Shown here in pieces: positions 1 to 11,489 of a stretch of DNA of 64,000 bases. Positions within the stretch are counted from its first letter, which is position 1, and each line of letters starts with the position of its first letter. A program made the position numbers and the translations under genes. A model generated the notes under the pieces. That model saw nothing but the letters and a program-made list of their open reading frames with translations. It was not told the origin of the DNA and ran no database searches. The stretch spans positions 83,724,169 through 83,788,168 of the forward strand of contig CM041292.1 in assembly GCA_023052935.1 (NCBI GenBank), given 5' to 3'. Source of the DNA: Piezodorus guildinii. Taxonomy: Eukaryota; Arthropoda; Insecta; Hemiptera; Pentatomidae.

Positions 1-1548
1 TCTCCGGCGCTGTGATAGTTCCTGGGCTGCTTCCGACAAGGATAAAGCCGAGAAATTCGCACAGCACCTTTCCAAAGTTTTCACTCCTCATCCTGAGCTC
101 AATTCAACCCATACTGCAACAGTTAAAGAGTTCCTTATGTCACCAATACCACTATCCTTACCACCTAAAGCAGTTAATCCATCTGAGGTTAAATATCTTC
201 TTAAAAAGCTTCCTCTCCGTAAATCCCCAGGATACGACCTCCTTACTCCTCAGATCTTAAGACAACTTCCTCCAAAGCCATCACATTTCTTGCATATCTC
301 TATAACTGTATCCTACGCACTACCTATTTCCCTCTCATATGGAAACATTCAACTATCATCCTTTTCCTAAAACTAGGCAAACCTTCCCACAGCACTTCAT
401 CTTACAGACCTATTAGCCTGCTCCCGATCCTCTCCAAAATCTTCGAAAAACTCCTATTAAAACGAATCCTAGCCAAATTTCACAATTTTCCTTCACATCA
501 GTTTGGATTTCGTCCTCAACATTCCACGGTTCAGCAAGGACTCCGAGTTGTAGACCACATTTCCTCCGCCCTTGAGTGCAAGGAGTATTGTTCGGGTGCC
601 TTTCTGGACATAGCTCAAGCTTTTGACCGGGTGTGGCACCCGGGACTGCTCTTTAAGCTCAAAACCCATTTACCTCAATCCTTATACCTAATCCTCCGAT
701 CCTATTTATCAAACCGCTCCTTCCGAGTTCGCAGTGGTTCCGAATTTTCCAAACATTATACTGTTGAGGCCGGTGTTCCTCAAGGCAGCGTCTTAGGACC
801 CGTCCTCTACATCCTCTACACCGCCGATATCCCTACCGATCCCGATACCTTTCTGGCAACATTTGCTGATGATACCGCCATTTTGTCATCCAATTCCGAT
901 CCTGAAGCAGCATCGCTAAATCTCCAAAAGCACCTCTCCCTTGTCGAAGACTGGTGCAATGCTTGGCGCATTAAGGTGAACGAAAGAAAATGCACTCACG
1001 TCACATTCACCCTTCGACGCAAATCCTGTCCAACGGTTAATTTCAATTCCATACCGCTTCCTTCCTCAGACACAGTCCGGTATCTCGGCTTTTTACTAGA
1101 CAAAAGACTGACGTGGAACCCACATACAAGACTCAAAAGAAAATAACTCAACCGCAGATTCGGCCAGTTATACAGACTACTAAACAGAAAATCTCATCTT
1201 ACAGTTGACAACAAATTACTGATATACAAGACAGTACTGAAACCTATATGGACCAACGGACTTGAACTGTGGGGGACAGCTAAACTTTCTAACATCAAAC
1301 GCATCCAATCCTTCCAATCCAAAGTCCTCCGAACAATAGTTAATGCTCCTTATTACGTTACCAACTGTACCCTACACCATGACCTTAATATTCCGTTTGT
1401 TTTAGACCTGGTACCATCCAAATTTTCCAAATTTCATCAGAACCTTAGTCATCATCCTAACCCTCTAGCGCAATCCCTATCCAGCACCACCCATCCCTAC
1501 AATCCTCCTCGAAGATTGAAACGGCAGTGGCCACGAGACCTATTGTAA
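1..1548 (+). pseudogene. LINE J1 reverse transcriptase ORF, broken
   Basis: The RT domain is readable in order. A finger region with RPISLLPILSKIFEKLL lies near 400-460. Motif A, FLDIAQAFDRVWH, lies at about 602-642. AGVPQGSVLGPVLY follows at about 765-810, and the catalytic FADDTAIL at about 862-885. A thumb/connection block with RYLGFLLDKRLTWNPH lies near 1078-1125. The frame is broken near 285 by an indel. A TAA at 1144-1146 replaces a codon that is Glu in the related copy at 22.7 kb. The frame then continues to PRDLL and a natural stop at 1546-1548. The product would be a template-primed reverse transcriptase; this copy is dead. Confidence 0.85.
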
Positions 1549-2027
1549 CATTTAAACTGGAGTTCTGACAATGGTCAGATCCTCCACTCATGTACGGTAT
1601 GTTTGTGGCTACAGCGCCCTAACTCAGCCTCCACTGGCTCAGACCAGTGATGCGGCTGAGATAGAGGCGCTGGGATCTCTTGGATTCCGCTTTTTCCTCC
1701 ACAAGTGGAGGGAAAAGCGCTTGCCGTTGGTCCCTTAGCAATTGTATATATTGTATATAGTTATGATTGTGTGTAAGATGTTTATTTATTTGCCAACTTT
1801 TTATTTATCTCAATAATAGGTTTTTGTTTCGATTTGTTTTGTTTTTTACTTATTATTATTATTTTATTGTATATATATGAATTTATTTATGTTCTATTTT
1901 ATGTAATTTGACCATTATTATTTTTTCTGTATATATAGTATGAATGTGGTCTCTTATCAATATTATTATTGTTCATTTTGTAACAAATTGTAATATATCT
2001 CAATAAAAAAAAAGAAAAAAAAAAAAG
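1..2027 (+). mobile_element. Jockey-like LINE, family J1 copy 1 (5' end outside window)
   Basis: Non-LTR retrotransposon copy running off the left edge. It contains the 3' part of the RT ORF, a 3' UTR of about 480 bases and a poly(A)-like tail at about 2005-2027. The 3' UTR holds a segment (about 1575-1735) that recurs in the copies at 37.6 kb, 22.2 kb (minus) and, as a tail, in the SINE at 49.1-49.6 kb, so this family has been active repeatedly in this locus. The Jockey assignment rests on the RT motifs and on the C-terminal block RYLGFLLDKRLTW. It is inserted in a nwk intron, antisense to the gene. Confidence 0.85.
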
Positions 2028-2477
2028 AGCATGGACAAGAAAGTCCATCTGAGGGGTAACGTGCATGTGTATTTACGTGCGTGCTTGAGCTTTGTATTTT
2101 ATAGTGATCTTCATTTAAATTATTTTGTAATATGTTGTAAATAATATAAATCTGTCCTTCTCCGTTATTTCTGGAAATGGATTACGAGGTGAGCGTTAGT
2201 GCTTTAAATGCATGATCAAACTTTAAAAAATAAATAGTGATTGTAATGGGTTATGAAAGATTTAAAGATAGAAAATGTTCAAACAGCGTTTTATATAACT
2301 CAACAGCGTTATTATAGCATATTAAGCAGAGACTTGCAAAGCACGATTGAGTAAAAAAATACATTACCCTTTTTCTAGTCTGTGTGCATGAAGGAGGTAT
2401 ATGTAAAATGTTAGTGACTGTTGATGAATAAATATGAAATTTTATAAAGTCTGTAAAAACATAATGTAAGAACTCAC
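2028..2477. other. nwk intron sequence, no feature seen
   Basis: This lies between the poly(A) end of the J1 LINE and the splice donor of the nwk exon at 2478. On the minus strand it is the first 450 bases of the intron following that exon. I see AT-rich single-copy-looking sequence and no recognisable element. Confidence 0.5.
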
Positions 2478-2614
2478 TTTTCTTCGATATCCCTAGACTT
2501 GTCACGGACTTCGTGTGCGCTGTGTTCTTCGTCAAAGTATCCTTTCTTTGTCTTATCCACGTCAAGCACGCAGGTTTGAAGTTCTTTTTGGATCTGGGTG
2601 AGTTGGTCAATGCA
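2478..2614 (-). CDS. nwk: nwk/FCHSD F-BAR domain, internal exon D
   Basis: A 137-bp internal exon read on the minus strand. A pyrimidine-rich stretch ending TTGTTGCAG precedes it (acceptor AG at 2615-2616), and GTGAGTT follows (donor GT at 2476-2477). It is open in the frame inherited from exon C and encodes 45 residues plus two bases. The visible part includes [19 protein letters not shown] and ends in RDIEE plus AA of a lysine codon. This charged helical segment is the middle of the F-BAR coiled coil of the Nervous wreck/FCHSD family. Those proteins dimerise, bind and curve membranes, and recruit WASp/actin machinery during endosomal recycling at synapses. The next exon is off the left edge. 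Base composition is clearly richer in G+C than the flanking intron. Confidence 0.88.
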
Positions 2615-2892
2615 CTGCAACAAAAATTTAAAAACTTATTAACTATTTCCATAAAATACTTATCTATAGAAATAGATCTGGAAATTTCATGTTACATCAT
2701 AATAATACACATGCTATACGTTCAAGGGTATAAACCACCCGGCTGTTATACCACATTTACCCAAATACTCCCCTGGCTTTTTTTACTCAATCAAAGTAAA
2801 ATTTATATCATATTAAAGCCCATTAAATTTTACATCGATATATTGAGTTTAATCAAAATCGTTTCAGCCGTTTTTTAGTAAATCGTAAAAAG

Positions 2893-4940
2893 TAGTGATG
2901 GGCAAATACTCAAAAAATTTGAGTACTTGATTACTGTAATCAAATGATGCTCGCTGCTGATTACAAAATCTACTCAGCTTTCCTCCTGATTACTTTCTAT
3001 TTTCCTCTGTAATCAAAATTTTCGTACTTTTGAGTACTTGATTACTTTTTTATATGAGGTGGCCAGAATAGAGTATATTACATACATCTATTAAGTTAAT
3101 TTATATTAATAATTTCTTTAAGCCATCTTTTTTTTCATATTGTCGATTATTTTATACTTTTCGTTAAAAATTGATAAGGGTAATTTATTATTATTAAGAT
3201 AGTGGGTTTATAGATTATTGTAATCTCTTCAGATAAAAACGATATCGGGGCCTACTTTATGTTTATGTTTATTAGCCTTTATGTTTTTTTACACTTGGAA
3301 TTTCATTTTAACTTTTTCGTATTTACTGGATATTAGGCTCAGTAGCTGGGTTACCAATGGTTCGTTACCGATTATACTATTAATTTTAATCGCGCTCGCT
3401 CAAATATGGGTTTATTATAACTTTTTCGTATTTATTGGATACAAGGCTCAGTAGCTGCGTTTCCAAAGGTTCGTTACCGATTATACTACTAATTTTAATC
3501 GCGCTCGCTCAAATATGGGTTTATTATAACGTTTTCGTATTTATTGGATACAAGGCTAAGTAGCTGCGTTCCCAAAGGTTCGTTACCAATTATACTATTA
3601 ATTTTAATCGCGCTCACTCAAATATGGGTTTATTATAACTTTTTCGTATTTGTTGGATACAAGGCTAAGTAGCTGCGTTCCCAAAGGTTCGTTACCGATT
3701 ATACCACTAATTTTAATCGCGCTCGCTCAAATATGGGTTTATTATAACTTTTTCGTATTTATTGGATACTAGGCTCAGTAGCTGCGTTCCCAAAGGTTCG
3801 TTACCGATTGTACTATTAATTTTAACCGCGCTCGCTCAAATATGGGTTTATTATAACTTTTTCGTTTTTATTGGATACTAGGCTCAGTAGCTGCGTTCCC
3901 AAAGGTTCGTTACCGATTATACTATTAATTTTAATCGCGCTCGCTCAAATATGGGTTTATTATAACTTTTTCGTTTTTATTGGATACTAGGCTCAGTAGC
4001 TGCGTTCCCAAAGGTTCGTTACCGATTATACTATTAATTTTAATCGCGCTCGCTCAAATATGGGTTTATTATAACTTATATAGAACCAAGTATCCAATAA
4101 ATACGAAAAGTCATAATAAACCCATATTTGAGTGAGCGCGATTAAAATTAATAGTATAATCGGTAACGAACCTTTGGGAACGCTGCTACTTAGCCTTGTA
4201 TCCAACAAATACGAAAAAGTTATAATAAACCCATATTTGAGTGAGCGCGATTAAAATTAATAGTATAATTGGTAACGAACCTTTGGGAACGCAGCTACTT
4301 GGCCTTGTATCCAATAAATACGAAAAAGTTATAATAAACCCATATTTGATTGAGCGCGATTAAAATTAATAGTATAATCGGTGACGAACCTTTGGGAACG
4401 CAGCTACTTAGCCTTGTATCCAATAAATACGAAAAAGTTATAATAAACCCATATTTGAGCGAGCGCGATTAAAATTAATAGTATAATCGGTAACGAACCA
4501 TTGGTAACCCAGCTACTGAGCCTAATATCCAGTAAATACGAAAAAGTTAAAATGAAATTCCAAGTGTAAAAAAACATAATAATAGGCCCGATCGATTTTA
4601 TCTGAAGAGTTTACAATAATCTATAAACTCACCATGTTAATAGTAATAAATTACCCTTATCAATTTTTAACGAAAAGTATAAAATAATCGACAATATGAA
4701 AAAAAAGATGGCTTAAAGAAATTATTAATATAAATTAACTTAATAGATGTATGTAATATACTCTATTCTGGCCACCTCATATAAAAAAGTAATCAAGTAC
4801 TCAAAAGTACGAAAATTTTGATTACAGAGGAAAATAGAAAGTAATCAGGAGGAAAGCTGAGTAGATTTTGTAATCAGCAGCGAGCATCATTTGATTACAG
4901 TAATTAGTACTCAAATTTTTTGAGTATTTGCCCATCACTA
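2893..4940. mobile_element. hAT-like nonautonomous foldback element with 8-bp target duplication
   Basis: The element starts TAGTGATGGGCAAATACTC and ends with the inverse, GCCCATCACTA. It is flanked by the perfect direct repeat GTAAAAAG (2885-2892 and 4941-4948). An 8-bp duplication plus TIRs of the TAGTGATGGGC type is the hAT signature. The arms (about 2893-3400 and 4440-4940) are long near-identical inverted repeats. The interior is made of 109-bp tandem monomers, seven in one direction and then four inverted. There is no transposase ORF, so it would have been moved in trans. A transcript across it would fold into a long hairpin. Confidence 0.85.
3302..4557. repeat. 109-bp tandem monomers, 7 direct then 4 inverted
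   Basis: The anchor CAAATATGGG occurs at 3401, 3510, 3619, 3728, 3837, 3946 and 4055, exactly 109 bp apart. Its reverse complement CCCATATTTG occurs at 4121, 4230, 4339 and 4448, also 109 bp apart. The turn lies near 4078-4100. The outermost monomer of each arm shares a variant (TTACCAATGGTTCG) that inner monomers lack, consistent with internal expansion of an originally single TIR unit. The monomers contain no ORF. Confidence 0.92.
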
Positions 4941-5009
4941 GTAAAAAGGTTCAAATGCATGGTATAAAGTACCACTTCCGGTCAGGCGATTTTGATGAAA
5001 AAGTTTTTA

Positions 5010-5390
5010 GAGGAGGTGAGGGCGAAATGACTACAGCCTGGCACTATGGGTTCAAATGGTTCTTTTATTGTTCAGACAGTTGAATAAAATGAAGAATAAC
5101 AATATAAAAAAGAAGAAAGCACTATGAGGAGCACACACTAATCGAGATAGATCAAAAACCACAGCTGGTGAGAGGTTGCAATGGATTTGCCACTGTAAAA
5201 TAAAATAATCTTTCTACTATCATAAAACACAGAAAATAAAATAATAAATAAAAATGACCCTCAATTAAATATAAAGAAAACTAAAATATAAACATGTTTG
5301 AGGCAGTGACAAATCCATTTCACATAACCTCTTTGCTCCCACCAGCTGTGTGTTATAACCTCACTCCCTCACACACATCAGGCCCATCAC
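5010..5390. repeat. Palindromic repeat Y, copy 1 (MITE-like)
   Basis: Y begins GAGGAGGTGAGGGCG and ends CAGGCCCATCAC, and is almost identical to 15694-16086. It contains an internal inverted repeat: CACAGCTGGTG...ATGGATTTGCCACTG near 5161-5200 pairs with a block near 5305-5352. The flanks AAGTTTTTA (5001-5009) and AAGTTGTAG (5391-5399) may be a worn 9-bp target duplication. It interrupts X copy a. No ORF is present. This is probably a nonautonomous DNA transposon, superfamily not assigned. Confidence 0.6.
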
Positions 5391-5580
5391 AAGTTGTAGG
5401 AAAATTTTGAGCGTATAATTTTCTTAAGTATGAAATTTCAATTTCGTTAGACTTTTCGTTTTCATGCTAGACTTACCACACATACAAACACACGCGCACA
5501 CACCTTTTTGCACGAATTGGTTACTTGGTATTAAAACGTGTATTTCCGTTGAAAACTGGAATTCGAAAAATTAAAAATTG

Positions 5581-7351
5581 TTTCACAGCAATTAAAGGTA
5601 GTACATGTGTTATCTATAGTATTATCTATTTGTTTTGTTTTTAATTTTATTTCAACCCTTTTATGAGTATATCAGAACAGAATGGATTTCAATTCCTTAG
5701 TCAAATCATTAAAGAACGTTGATCATTAATACCTTGATTGTTATTGGCATTCTCGAGCATAAGAGTGTGATCTGGGAGTGCCAACAAAAATAAAGAAGGT
5801 TGTCTTACTTCAAAAGAATAAGCACCGAATCCTTGACACTCGGAACCTTATATTAATAAAACTCTTTGTTAGTATACTCCCAATATTTTTATTAGTGTTG
5901 TGTAGTATAGTACCTTAATTATAAAACGTCAAATTCTTGATGGAGTAGTGATTGTGCAGAAATATTATTATCATTATTTTTGAAGTAATGGTTATTCATT
6001 AAATTTTATTTCGTATTTTCAATTAAACAATATCAATGATTAACTACGCCTATCTATAAAAGTAATTACCCGTATGTAATTATTTAACCTTTGACAAGTA
6101 ATCTATTACTGAAATAATATTTAATTTAAAAAAAATATATAATTAAAGTTTGACCAAGGAAGGAAAATATTTTTTATTTTTAATAATATACTCAACAAAA
6201 AAAAGCGTATAGTGGATGAAATTTCAGACCTTATACCTTACCTTTACCTTATTTGGGAAAGACAAGGTAATTTCATTTCCATCCGTATAATTATTTATGT
6301 TGTAATCTAAATGGATGTTAAACAAATATCTTTTAATATTTCGACTGAAAAAAAATAGTTAAGATTTTTTTTTTTCATTTTAAAATGTCTTTACCTGCTT
6401 CAATCAAAACCATTATTCAGACAAGAGATATAAAATTTCTTCTAGTTTTTAATTGTTTTATTTATTTTTCTTAACTCCTATTTTTTTATTTTTTTTATTA
6501 TGTAGATTTACGCAAAATGGTTTTATAGAATCTGCAGAGGAGACTCCTATTCTAAGAGAAAACAAGTAAAAATAATTTTTAAAAATCTATGAAAGAAAAA
6601 ACAAAATCAACTTATTTGAATATAAAATGAATTTTATATAATTGTTTGAGTGGTTAAATCGATATCCATAGCCGATGTAACGGTGATTAAAAAAGTTGAA
6701 CCTTGATAAAACTGAGTTTAAACGAGATCCTTCCATTCAAATAAGTTGGTCTAATCAGTTTCGCATGTTTATTTCATTCCAATATTTTTATAACGAGCTT
6801 CCAACTTCATATTCCAATAAAAATCTTATGGAGTTTATTTAAAAAAAAAATATTGTTTAATACTAATGAATATTTGTTCTGCAATGTTCAAAGGAAGTAA
6901 ACGACTCCTTAGGGTTGAATTAGCAAACATTTATAGATCAAAACGTCCAAACGGAGTTTGTTTTGTCGATCTTAAAAAGTGTGAAAGAAACAGTTAATAA
7001 TAAATTGTTCGATGAATATCAGGTCGTTCTAATAATAAATTGTTTTTAATAGCTGGATTATTTAATGGTGTACTCACAAATCAAAATAATAATATTTTAT
7101 AATTGTATATAGCTTTATCAGGTTCAAATATGATGTGATTGGTCCTGTAATGCTACTATGCTAATGATAATTGCGAATTACCTTATATTTATTCCTTCTT
7201 TCGATGATAGACTTTTGTTTAATCAAAATCGATCACTAGAATTCCATATTTTGCCCAAAGGTATAAGATTATATGCTGTATCCGATGAATAATAGTACAA
7301 TTACATAATCGCAAATATTCTGCATTGCTTTAATTTCACTTACTATAGTAA
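5581..7351. other. nwk intron, AT-rich, no recognised element
   Basis: Low-complexity A/T tracts and short direct repeats only. A segment near 5590-5640 (AATTAAAGGTAGTA...) recurs next to X copy h at 21.26 kb, so the X family or its usual flank may extend slightly further. No exon-like or TE-like coding signal was found. Confidence 0.4.
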
Positions 7352-8049
7352 CGATTTTTATTAAACTCGCTATATCGATGTAAAATTTAATAGGCTTTAA
7401 TATTATGTAAGTTTAATTCTAATTGAAATAGTCTGACAGGGCTAAATGCCGATATTTTAAATTTTCTTCCTCTAAACTACCTTTAATTTTGTACATTCCA
7501 AAAGATTAACCATATCATCTTAATGGCACTGATGAAGCACGGCGAAATATCAAATTTGAGCGAATTTGATAAAATACTAAAGCAGAAAAGTACAAACATA
7601 TTTTTTTATGCATTTTATTTATTTTTTTAAACACAAGAATAGTAATATAGATGTATAATGTACCGTTGGATGGCTAAACATTTCAGAAAAAATATCTGAT
7701 ACACGGAATTGTACAGGGTAATGGGGAGTGGTGAAAATCCGACTAACAGTTTTCTGGTTCGTGAAAAGGGAAATTCATGTTGACCGTGTTACCACCTGGC
7801 GGCATGTCAAGGAAGCAGAGCCCCTAGCTGTGATCATGTTGAGTTGGAGGTGATTACCCCAAGCACTAACTGATTGTTGTAGTTGAAAACCTAATAGATT
7901 ATTTAATAAAACACATGTTTCTATTGAAATCCAATTTAATTAATTCTTTAACAATTTATTTTTATCTCTAAATGTATTTAAAAATTCTTAATTGATTTTA
8001 ACAACGGAGGTAAGTGAAGGTCGTGTGTTGCGCTCACCAGATTTTTATA
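7352..8049 (+). repeat. Repeat X, copy b (5' truncated)
   Basis: This copy matches the distal two thirds of X, from the block TTAAACTCGCTATATCGATG through AGTCTGACAGGGCT to the terminal GGAGGTAAGTGAAGGTCGTG and CACCAGATTTTT. A non-X insert of roughly 110 bases (about 7740-7855, relatively GC-rich) breaks it. Confidence 0.7.
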
Positions 8050-8571
8050 GTATATTTTACTATTATTAAATCATAACGTTGTATTGTAAAATTCATTAAG
8101 ATTGAAATAGGCATAATCTTAAAACAAAATCCGTTGGCTGGGAAGAATTATGGTAAGTAGAGCTTGACTCCATTATCTAATGCCTTGTCCCGGACAACAT
8201 GAAATGGAAGGAAAGATTCTTGGAGGTTGCCAAGAGTCCCTAACGGATACATCAGCCATGCCAGGACCTTAATCATTCTAATAGCTTTTCTTTCTTTCAT
8301 TTACATAATTTTTTTTTAGCGCTCAACGAGTAAGGAAAATAAAATAATGGAGATGAAGAAAAGCATTATTTACGCATGCTTTTTAATCTGCTTAAGAATT
8401 AGCTCTAAATTACGTCTTTATTTTATTATTTGCTACTTTATAATTATGGCGGAGGTTAATTAAAAAGGAATGCTTTTTATTTTTTCACACTTGGATTATT
8501 GTCATGATTTAATGATGTGGCATAACATTATTCACATTTTCATAGTTTTTTTTTTTCAAATTAACAGAAGT
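8050..8571. other. nwk intron, unclassified
   Basis: Contains a moderately GC-rich stretch (about 8130-8275) of possible but unrecognised TE origin. The rest is AT-rich. Confidence 0.35.
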
Positions 8572-9235
8572 TTACAAATTTTCAGTTATTGTGATACCTT
8601 TCAATAATTTTCTTCTAAAGAAATCGACCTTTGTAATCGAACAAAAAAAAGAAAAAGAAAAATTACCCCTGCTCAAAATTTGAGAGCTTACGTTTCGAGA
8701 TGCGTAGGATCCTAATAACGAATATCCGTTTGTCCTAATTAATAAATAAATAAATACCATTGCTTATATTGATAAAATAAAAAAATTTGCTTATATTGAC
8801 ATTTGATAGAGAATTAAATTTTTGACAAAATGAAAAAAGAATCATTGAAATCAGATAACAACTAGCTCAGATATGGCGTTTTGAAATCAGCAGTAGTGAC
8901 ATGGTATTATCCTTTGAATTATTGCTTTTCATATTACTTAATTGCCTATCCTTGTTAAGAAGAACTTTTATTTATTCGTATATATTACAATTTGTCATAA
9001 TAGATAATAATAATATTGCTACAGGATCTCATTCATACAATATTTACAATATAAACAAAAGGAAAGTCAAATTACATAAAATGAAAACAAAATAAATAAA
9101 CGTATACAATAACAAAATTTGTTAATGGCCTATTAACAGCTATATAAACAGTAATACCCTAATATTGTGATTTGAAAGTAATAAACTGTAATAAATTGTG
9201 CAATATTTTGCAGCGTTTTAATATTATTTTGTTGT
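8572..9235 (+). repeat. Repeat V, copy 1
   Basis: V is a dispersed repeat of about 650 bp. Its recognisable blocks in order are CCTTTGTAATCGA, CAAAATTTGAG(A/G)G with TTACGTTTC and ACGTAG(A/G)ATCCTA, TCATTGAAATC with (T)GGCGTTTTGAAA, GCCTATTAACAGCTATAT, and a terminal block ending GTGTAATAATTTGCAGCG. This copy shows all of them and is interrupted by the LINE tail at 8950-9121. Relatives lie at 30.1-30.6, 41.5-42.2 and 51.3-53.0 kb. Class unknown. Confidence 0.6.
8950..9121 (-). mobile_element. J1-type LINE/SINE 3' tail inserted in repeat V
   Basis: This 172-bp insert closely resembles the terminal part of the SINE at 49.16-49.33 kb and the fragment at 13.5 kb. It lies between TTAATTGCCTAT (8938-8949) and TTAATGGCCTAT (9122-9133), a 12-bp target duplication with one mismatch that restores V when the insert is removed. 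It is a severely 5'-truncated retroposition of a J1-tailed element. Confidence 0.7.
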
Positions 9236-11099
9236 ATTTATTTATCTCATATTTAACCTTTTAAGTAGTTGAAACATTGGAACTAATTTTATAACAATTT
9301 TACAATTGGCAGAAATTAAGTTTTTCCAAAAGACAAATCTTATTTGACATAAATGTCAAGAAGTCATTTTTTGCATTTGTTACTACGCGTACCATCTTGC
9401 GATACAACATGTATTATTATTTCAATACAAAAGTTATATTAAATAACATGTGTTATTATATGTTATACATAGCATATGTATCTTTGTAATACATAACATA
9501 CGCACATATGTAATACATAACATATGTAATTACATAACATAACATGATTGACAAGTCATTTGGGTGACACTTAAAGGGTCTTAAAATCTTTTTATAGTTG
9601 CATGAAAATAATTAATTAAATCATATTGAAGACTTTTTCAATTATTGATAATCACCAAGTCGCCTGCTGTGATCTTTCCACACATTCATTGAATCAAATG
9701 TGTTCTCATTTCTAGACTTATTAAAGTTCTTCGTCTTTCGGTCTCATAACCGGTCAAATAAAAAAATTGTGATACAGTTATATATTATCTAATTGTAACC
9801 GTGAAAAATAAGCCCATTCATTACAAGGTTGTTGTGATTAATGATGAGGTGGTGACGGTAGCGGTTACAGATCTGCTAGTTCACGGTTCCTTGATCCTCC
9901 GGGGTATCTGTTACATTGGCGTGCTCCTTCATACTTGAGGAAGCAGTAGCTGCTATTCAATTGTCAGTAATCGGGCCCTCCCCGTTCCGTGACCAGGTAA
10001 CAATTATCAACTGCGATAGAAGCATGTAGTTAGTTTTAACAATGAAGGCCATTAGATGGGGTGCAGGGGAAGTGATTTAGCACCAATTGCTTTCCTCTGC
10101 TAAACGTAGCTTTCCAATTAGTGGCATTTTGATTTATTTAACAAGTTCTCTTCTACTATACGACCCCTTGAGATGTGTGAATTCGAAAAAAAAAAAGTAA
10201 AATAAGACTTACATTTTCACTATTTTAAGGATTAATTATGGTAACAAACGTGGTTTCACACACAGGGGACGAATTAAGGATATTTTATGTTTTTTGCAGA
10301 GTAGTTGAAAGTATTTATCCCTAAATATATATAAAATAATAACGCGATTTGATCTACTCCTTCTAACCACAAGACGGATTTTAATGCGGTTCTCATTGCA
10401 CATTGCCCTGAAGGTTTATAAGTAAAATACATTGCAATTTAGCTTTTCTTTAAACGGAAAAAATAAAGTTTCAGTAACCTAGTCATCAAAAAATTATTTC
10501 TGAAATATAAAGTAGTAAAATACACGTGTAATATACCGCTTGAAAGAGCAATATTGTAGAAAAGTTAATATGCAATAAAATAAGCCGAACAAGTTAATCG
10601 AAAGATGTATGTGCACAAAGCTATGAACAAATGTTGTTTGTAATGTTGTGAATTAGGGAGGTTATGGTGATCGTACTGATTATATTCAATATTCAAAATA
10701 TACATGCTCAAGATTTTAGAAAAAATATTATGTACCAAATCGTACGTAAGTTGTTAAAATAATTGGAAAGTTGTTATAAAAGAACACTGTTAATAATTAT
10801 TTATATTTTTAGATCATTTCACAAAAATAGTAGTTCCACTGTAAACTAAATGGGACTCGCATGGAAACTAAATTAACTTTAATACCTAAAATGTATTCAG
10901 AAAAAGTTCTTATGAAATGTAAAATTGTAATAAACCGAATAAAACAGGAATCGTTGAACATAAACAAATAAAATAAAACATTTTTTTATTTTTAGACCAA
11001 TTTATTTTTCTATTTTCTCTCAATGATTAAATATAATAATTAATAGACGTTATATAATAAACATAATACTTTCTTGCTAAGTGCACTTTTCGTTACGAT
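9236..11099. other. nwk intron, mostly unclassified
   Basis: A patchy ACATAACATATGTA-like simple repeat lies at about 9440-9545. A relatively GC-rich stretch at about 9845-10075 looks TE-derived but has no readable frame. The remainder is AT-rich with no feature I can support. Confidence 0.4.
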
Positions 11100-11213
11100 G
11101 AACTCATAATTCTTAAGTGATGAACTTTTAATAGATCAAACCTAAGATTTTTAAACATAAGTGACACTACCTTTAAATTGCACCCGCGCGAAGCAAGGGC
11201 GGCGAGTCGCTAG
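11100..11213 (+). mobile_element. Helitron-like 3' terminus
   Basis: The stretch ending CGCGCGAAGCAAGGGCGGCG then AGTCGCTAG at 11213, followed by T, has the form of many insect Helitron 3' ends: a GC-rich short hairpin, then CTAG, next to a host T. The 5' start was not located, so the left boundary is nominal. Only the terminal 35 bases are supported. Confidence 0.45.
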
Positions 11214-11489
11214 TTCATTCATAACTTAACTTAAAACTTATAGCAAGTTTCTTAATCCTGTGCCTGCATACGCCAGTGAATTAGTCAGCCTAACGCACAT
11301 AGCAACTAAAGAGTCCTGATGCAGATAAACAATTTAACCAAATATTGTGTAATTAATTAATTGATAATGAATTGGAAATGCCCACTGTTTAAGTGCTCTG
11401 AGAGAATCACGCATACAGGTCGAGCATTCTGTGTTTACTCGAAGTGTGCTAATTTTGGCATGTGCGGACAACATTAATATAATTTCTAG

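Larger units (their letters stand above)
2769..5580 (-). repeat. Repeat X, copy a, split by hAT foldback and repeat Y
   Basis: Three blocks of one X copy lie in order on the minus strand: about 2769-2892, 4941-5009 and 5391-5580. The breaks coincide with the foldback insertion (2893-4940) and the Y insertion (5010-5390). Rejoined, they follow the X order seen at 17.8, 32.4 and 53.3 kb, including the CA/TG microsatellite and the ATTAAAGCCCATTAAATTTT block. X is therefore the oldest layer here. Confidence 0.75.

Noticed and set aside
4026..4208. 60-codon minus frame across the foldback centre
   Set aside because: It spans the turn of the inverted monomers; its composition is that of the repeat and there is no start context or homologue.
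3302..4557. Regularly spaced 109-bp repeats resembling a CRISPR or satellite array
   Set aside because: The repeats are contiguous with no unique spacers and turn into inverted orientation inside hAT-type TIRs with a target duplication; they are the interior of a foldback transposon.
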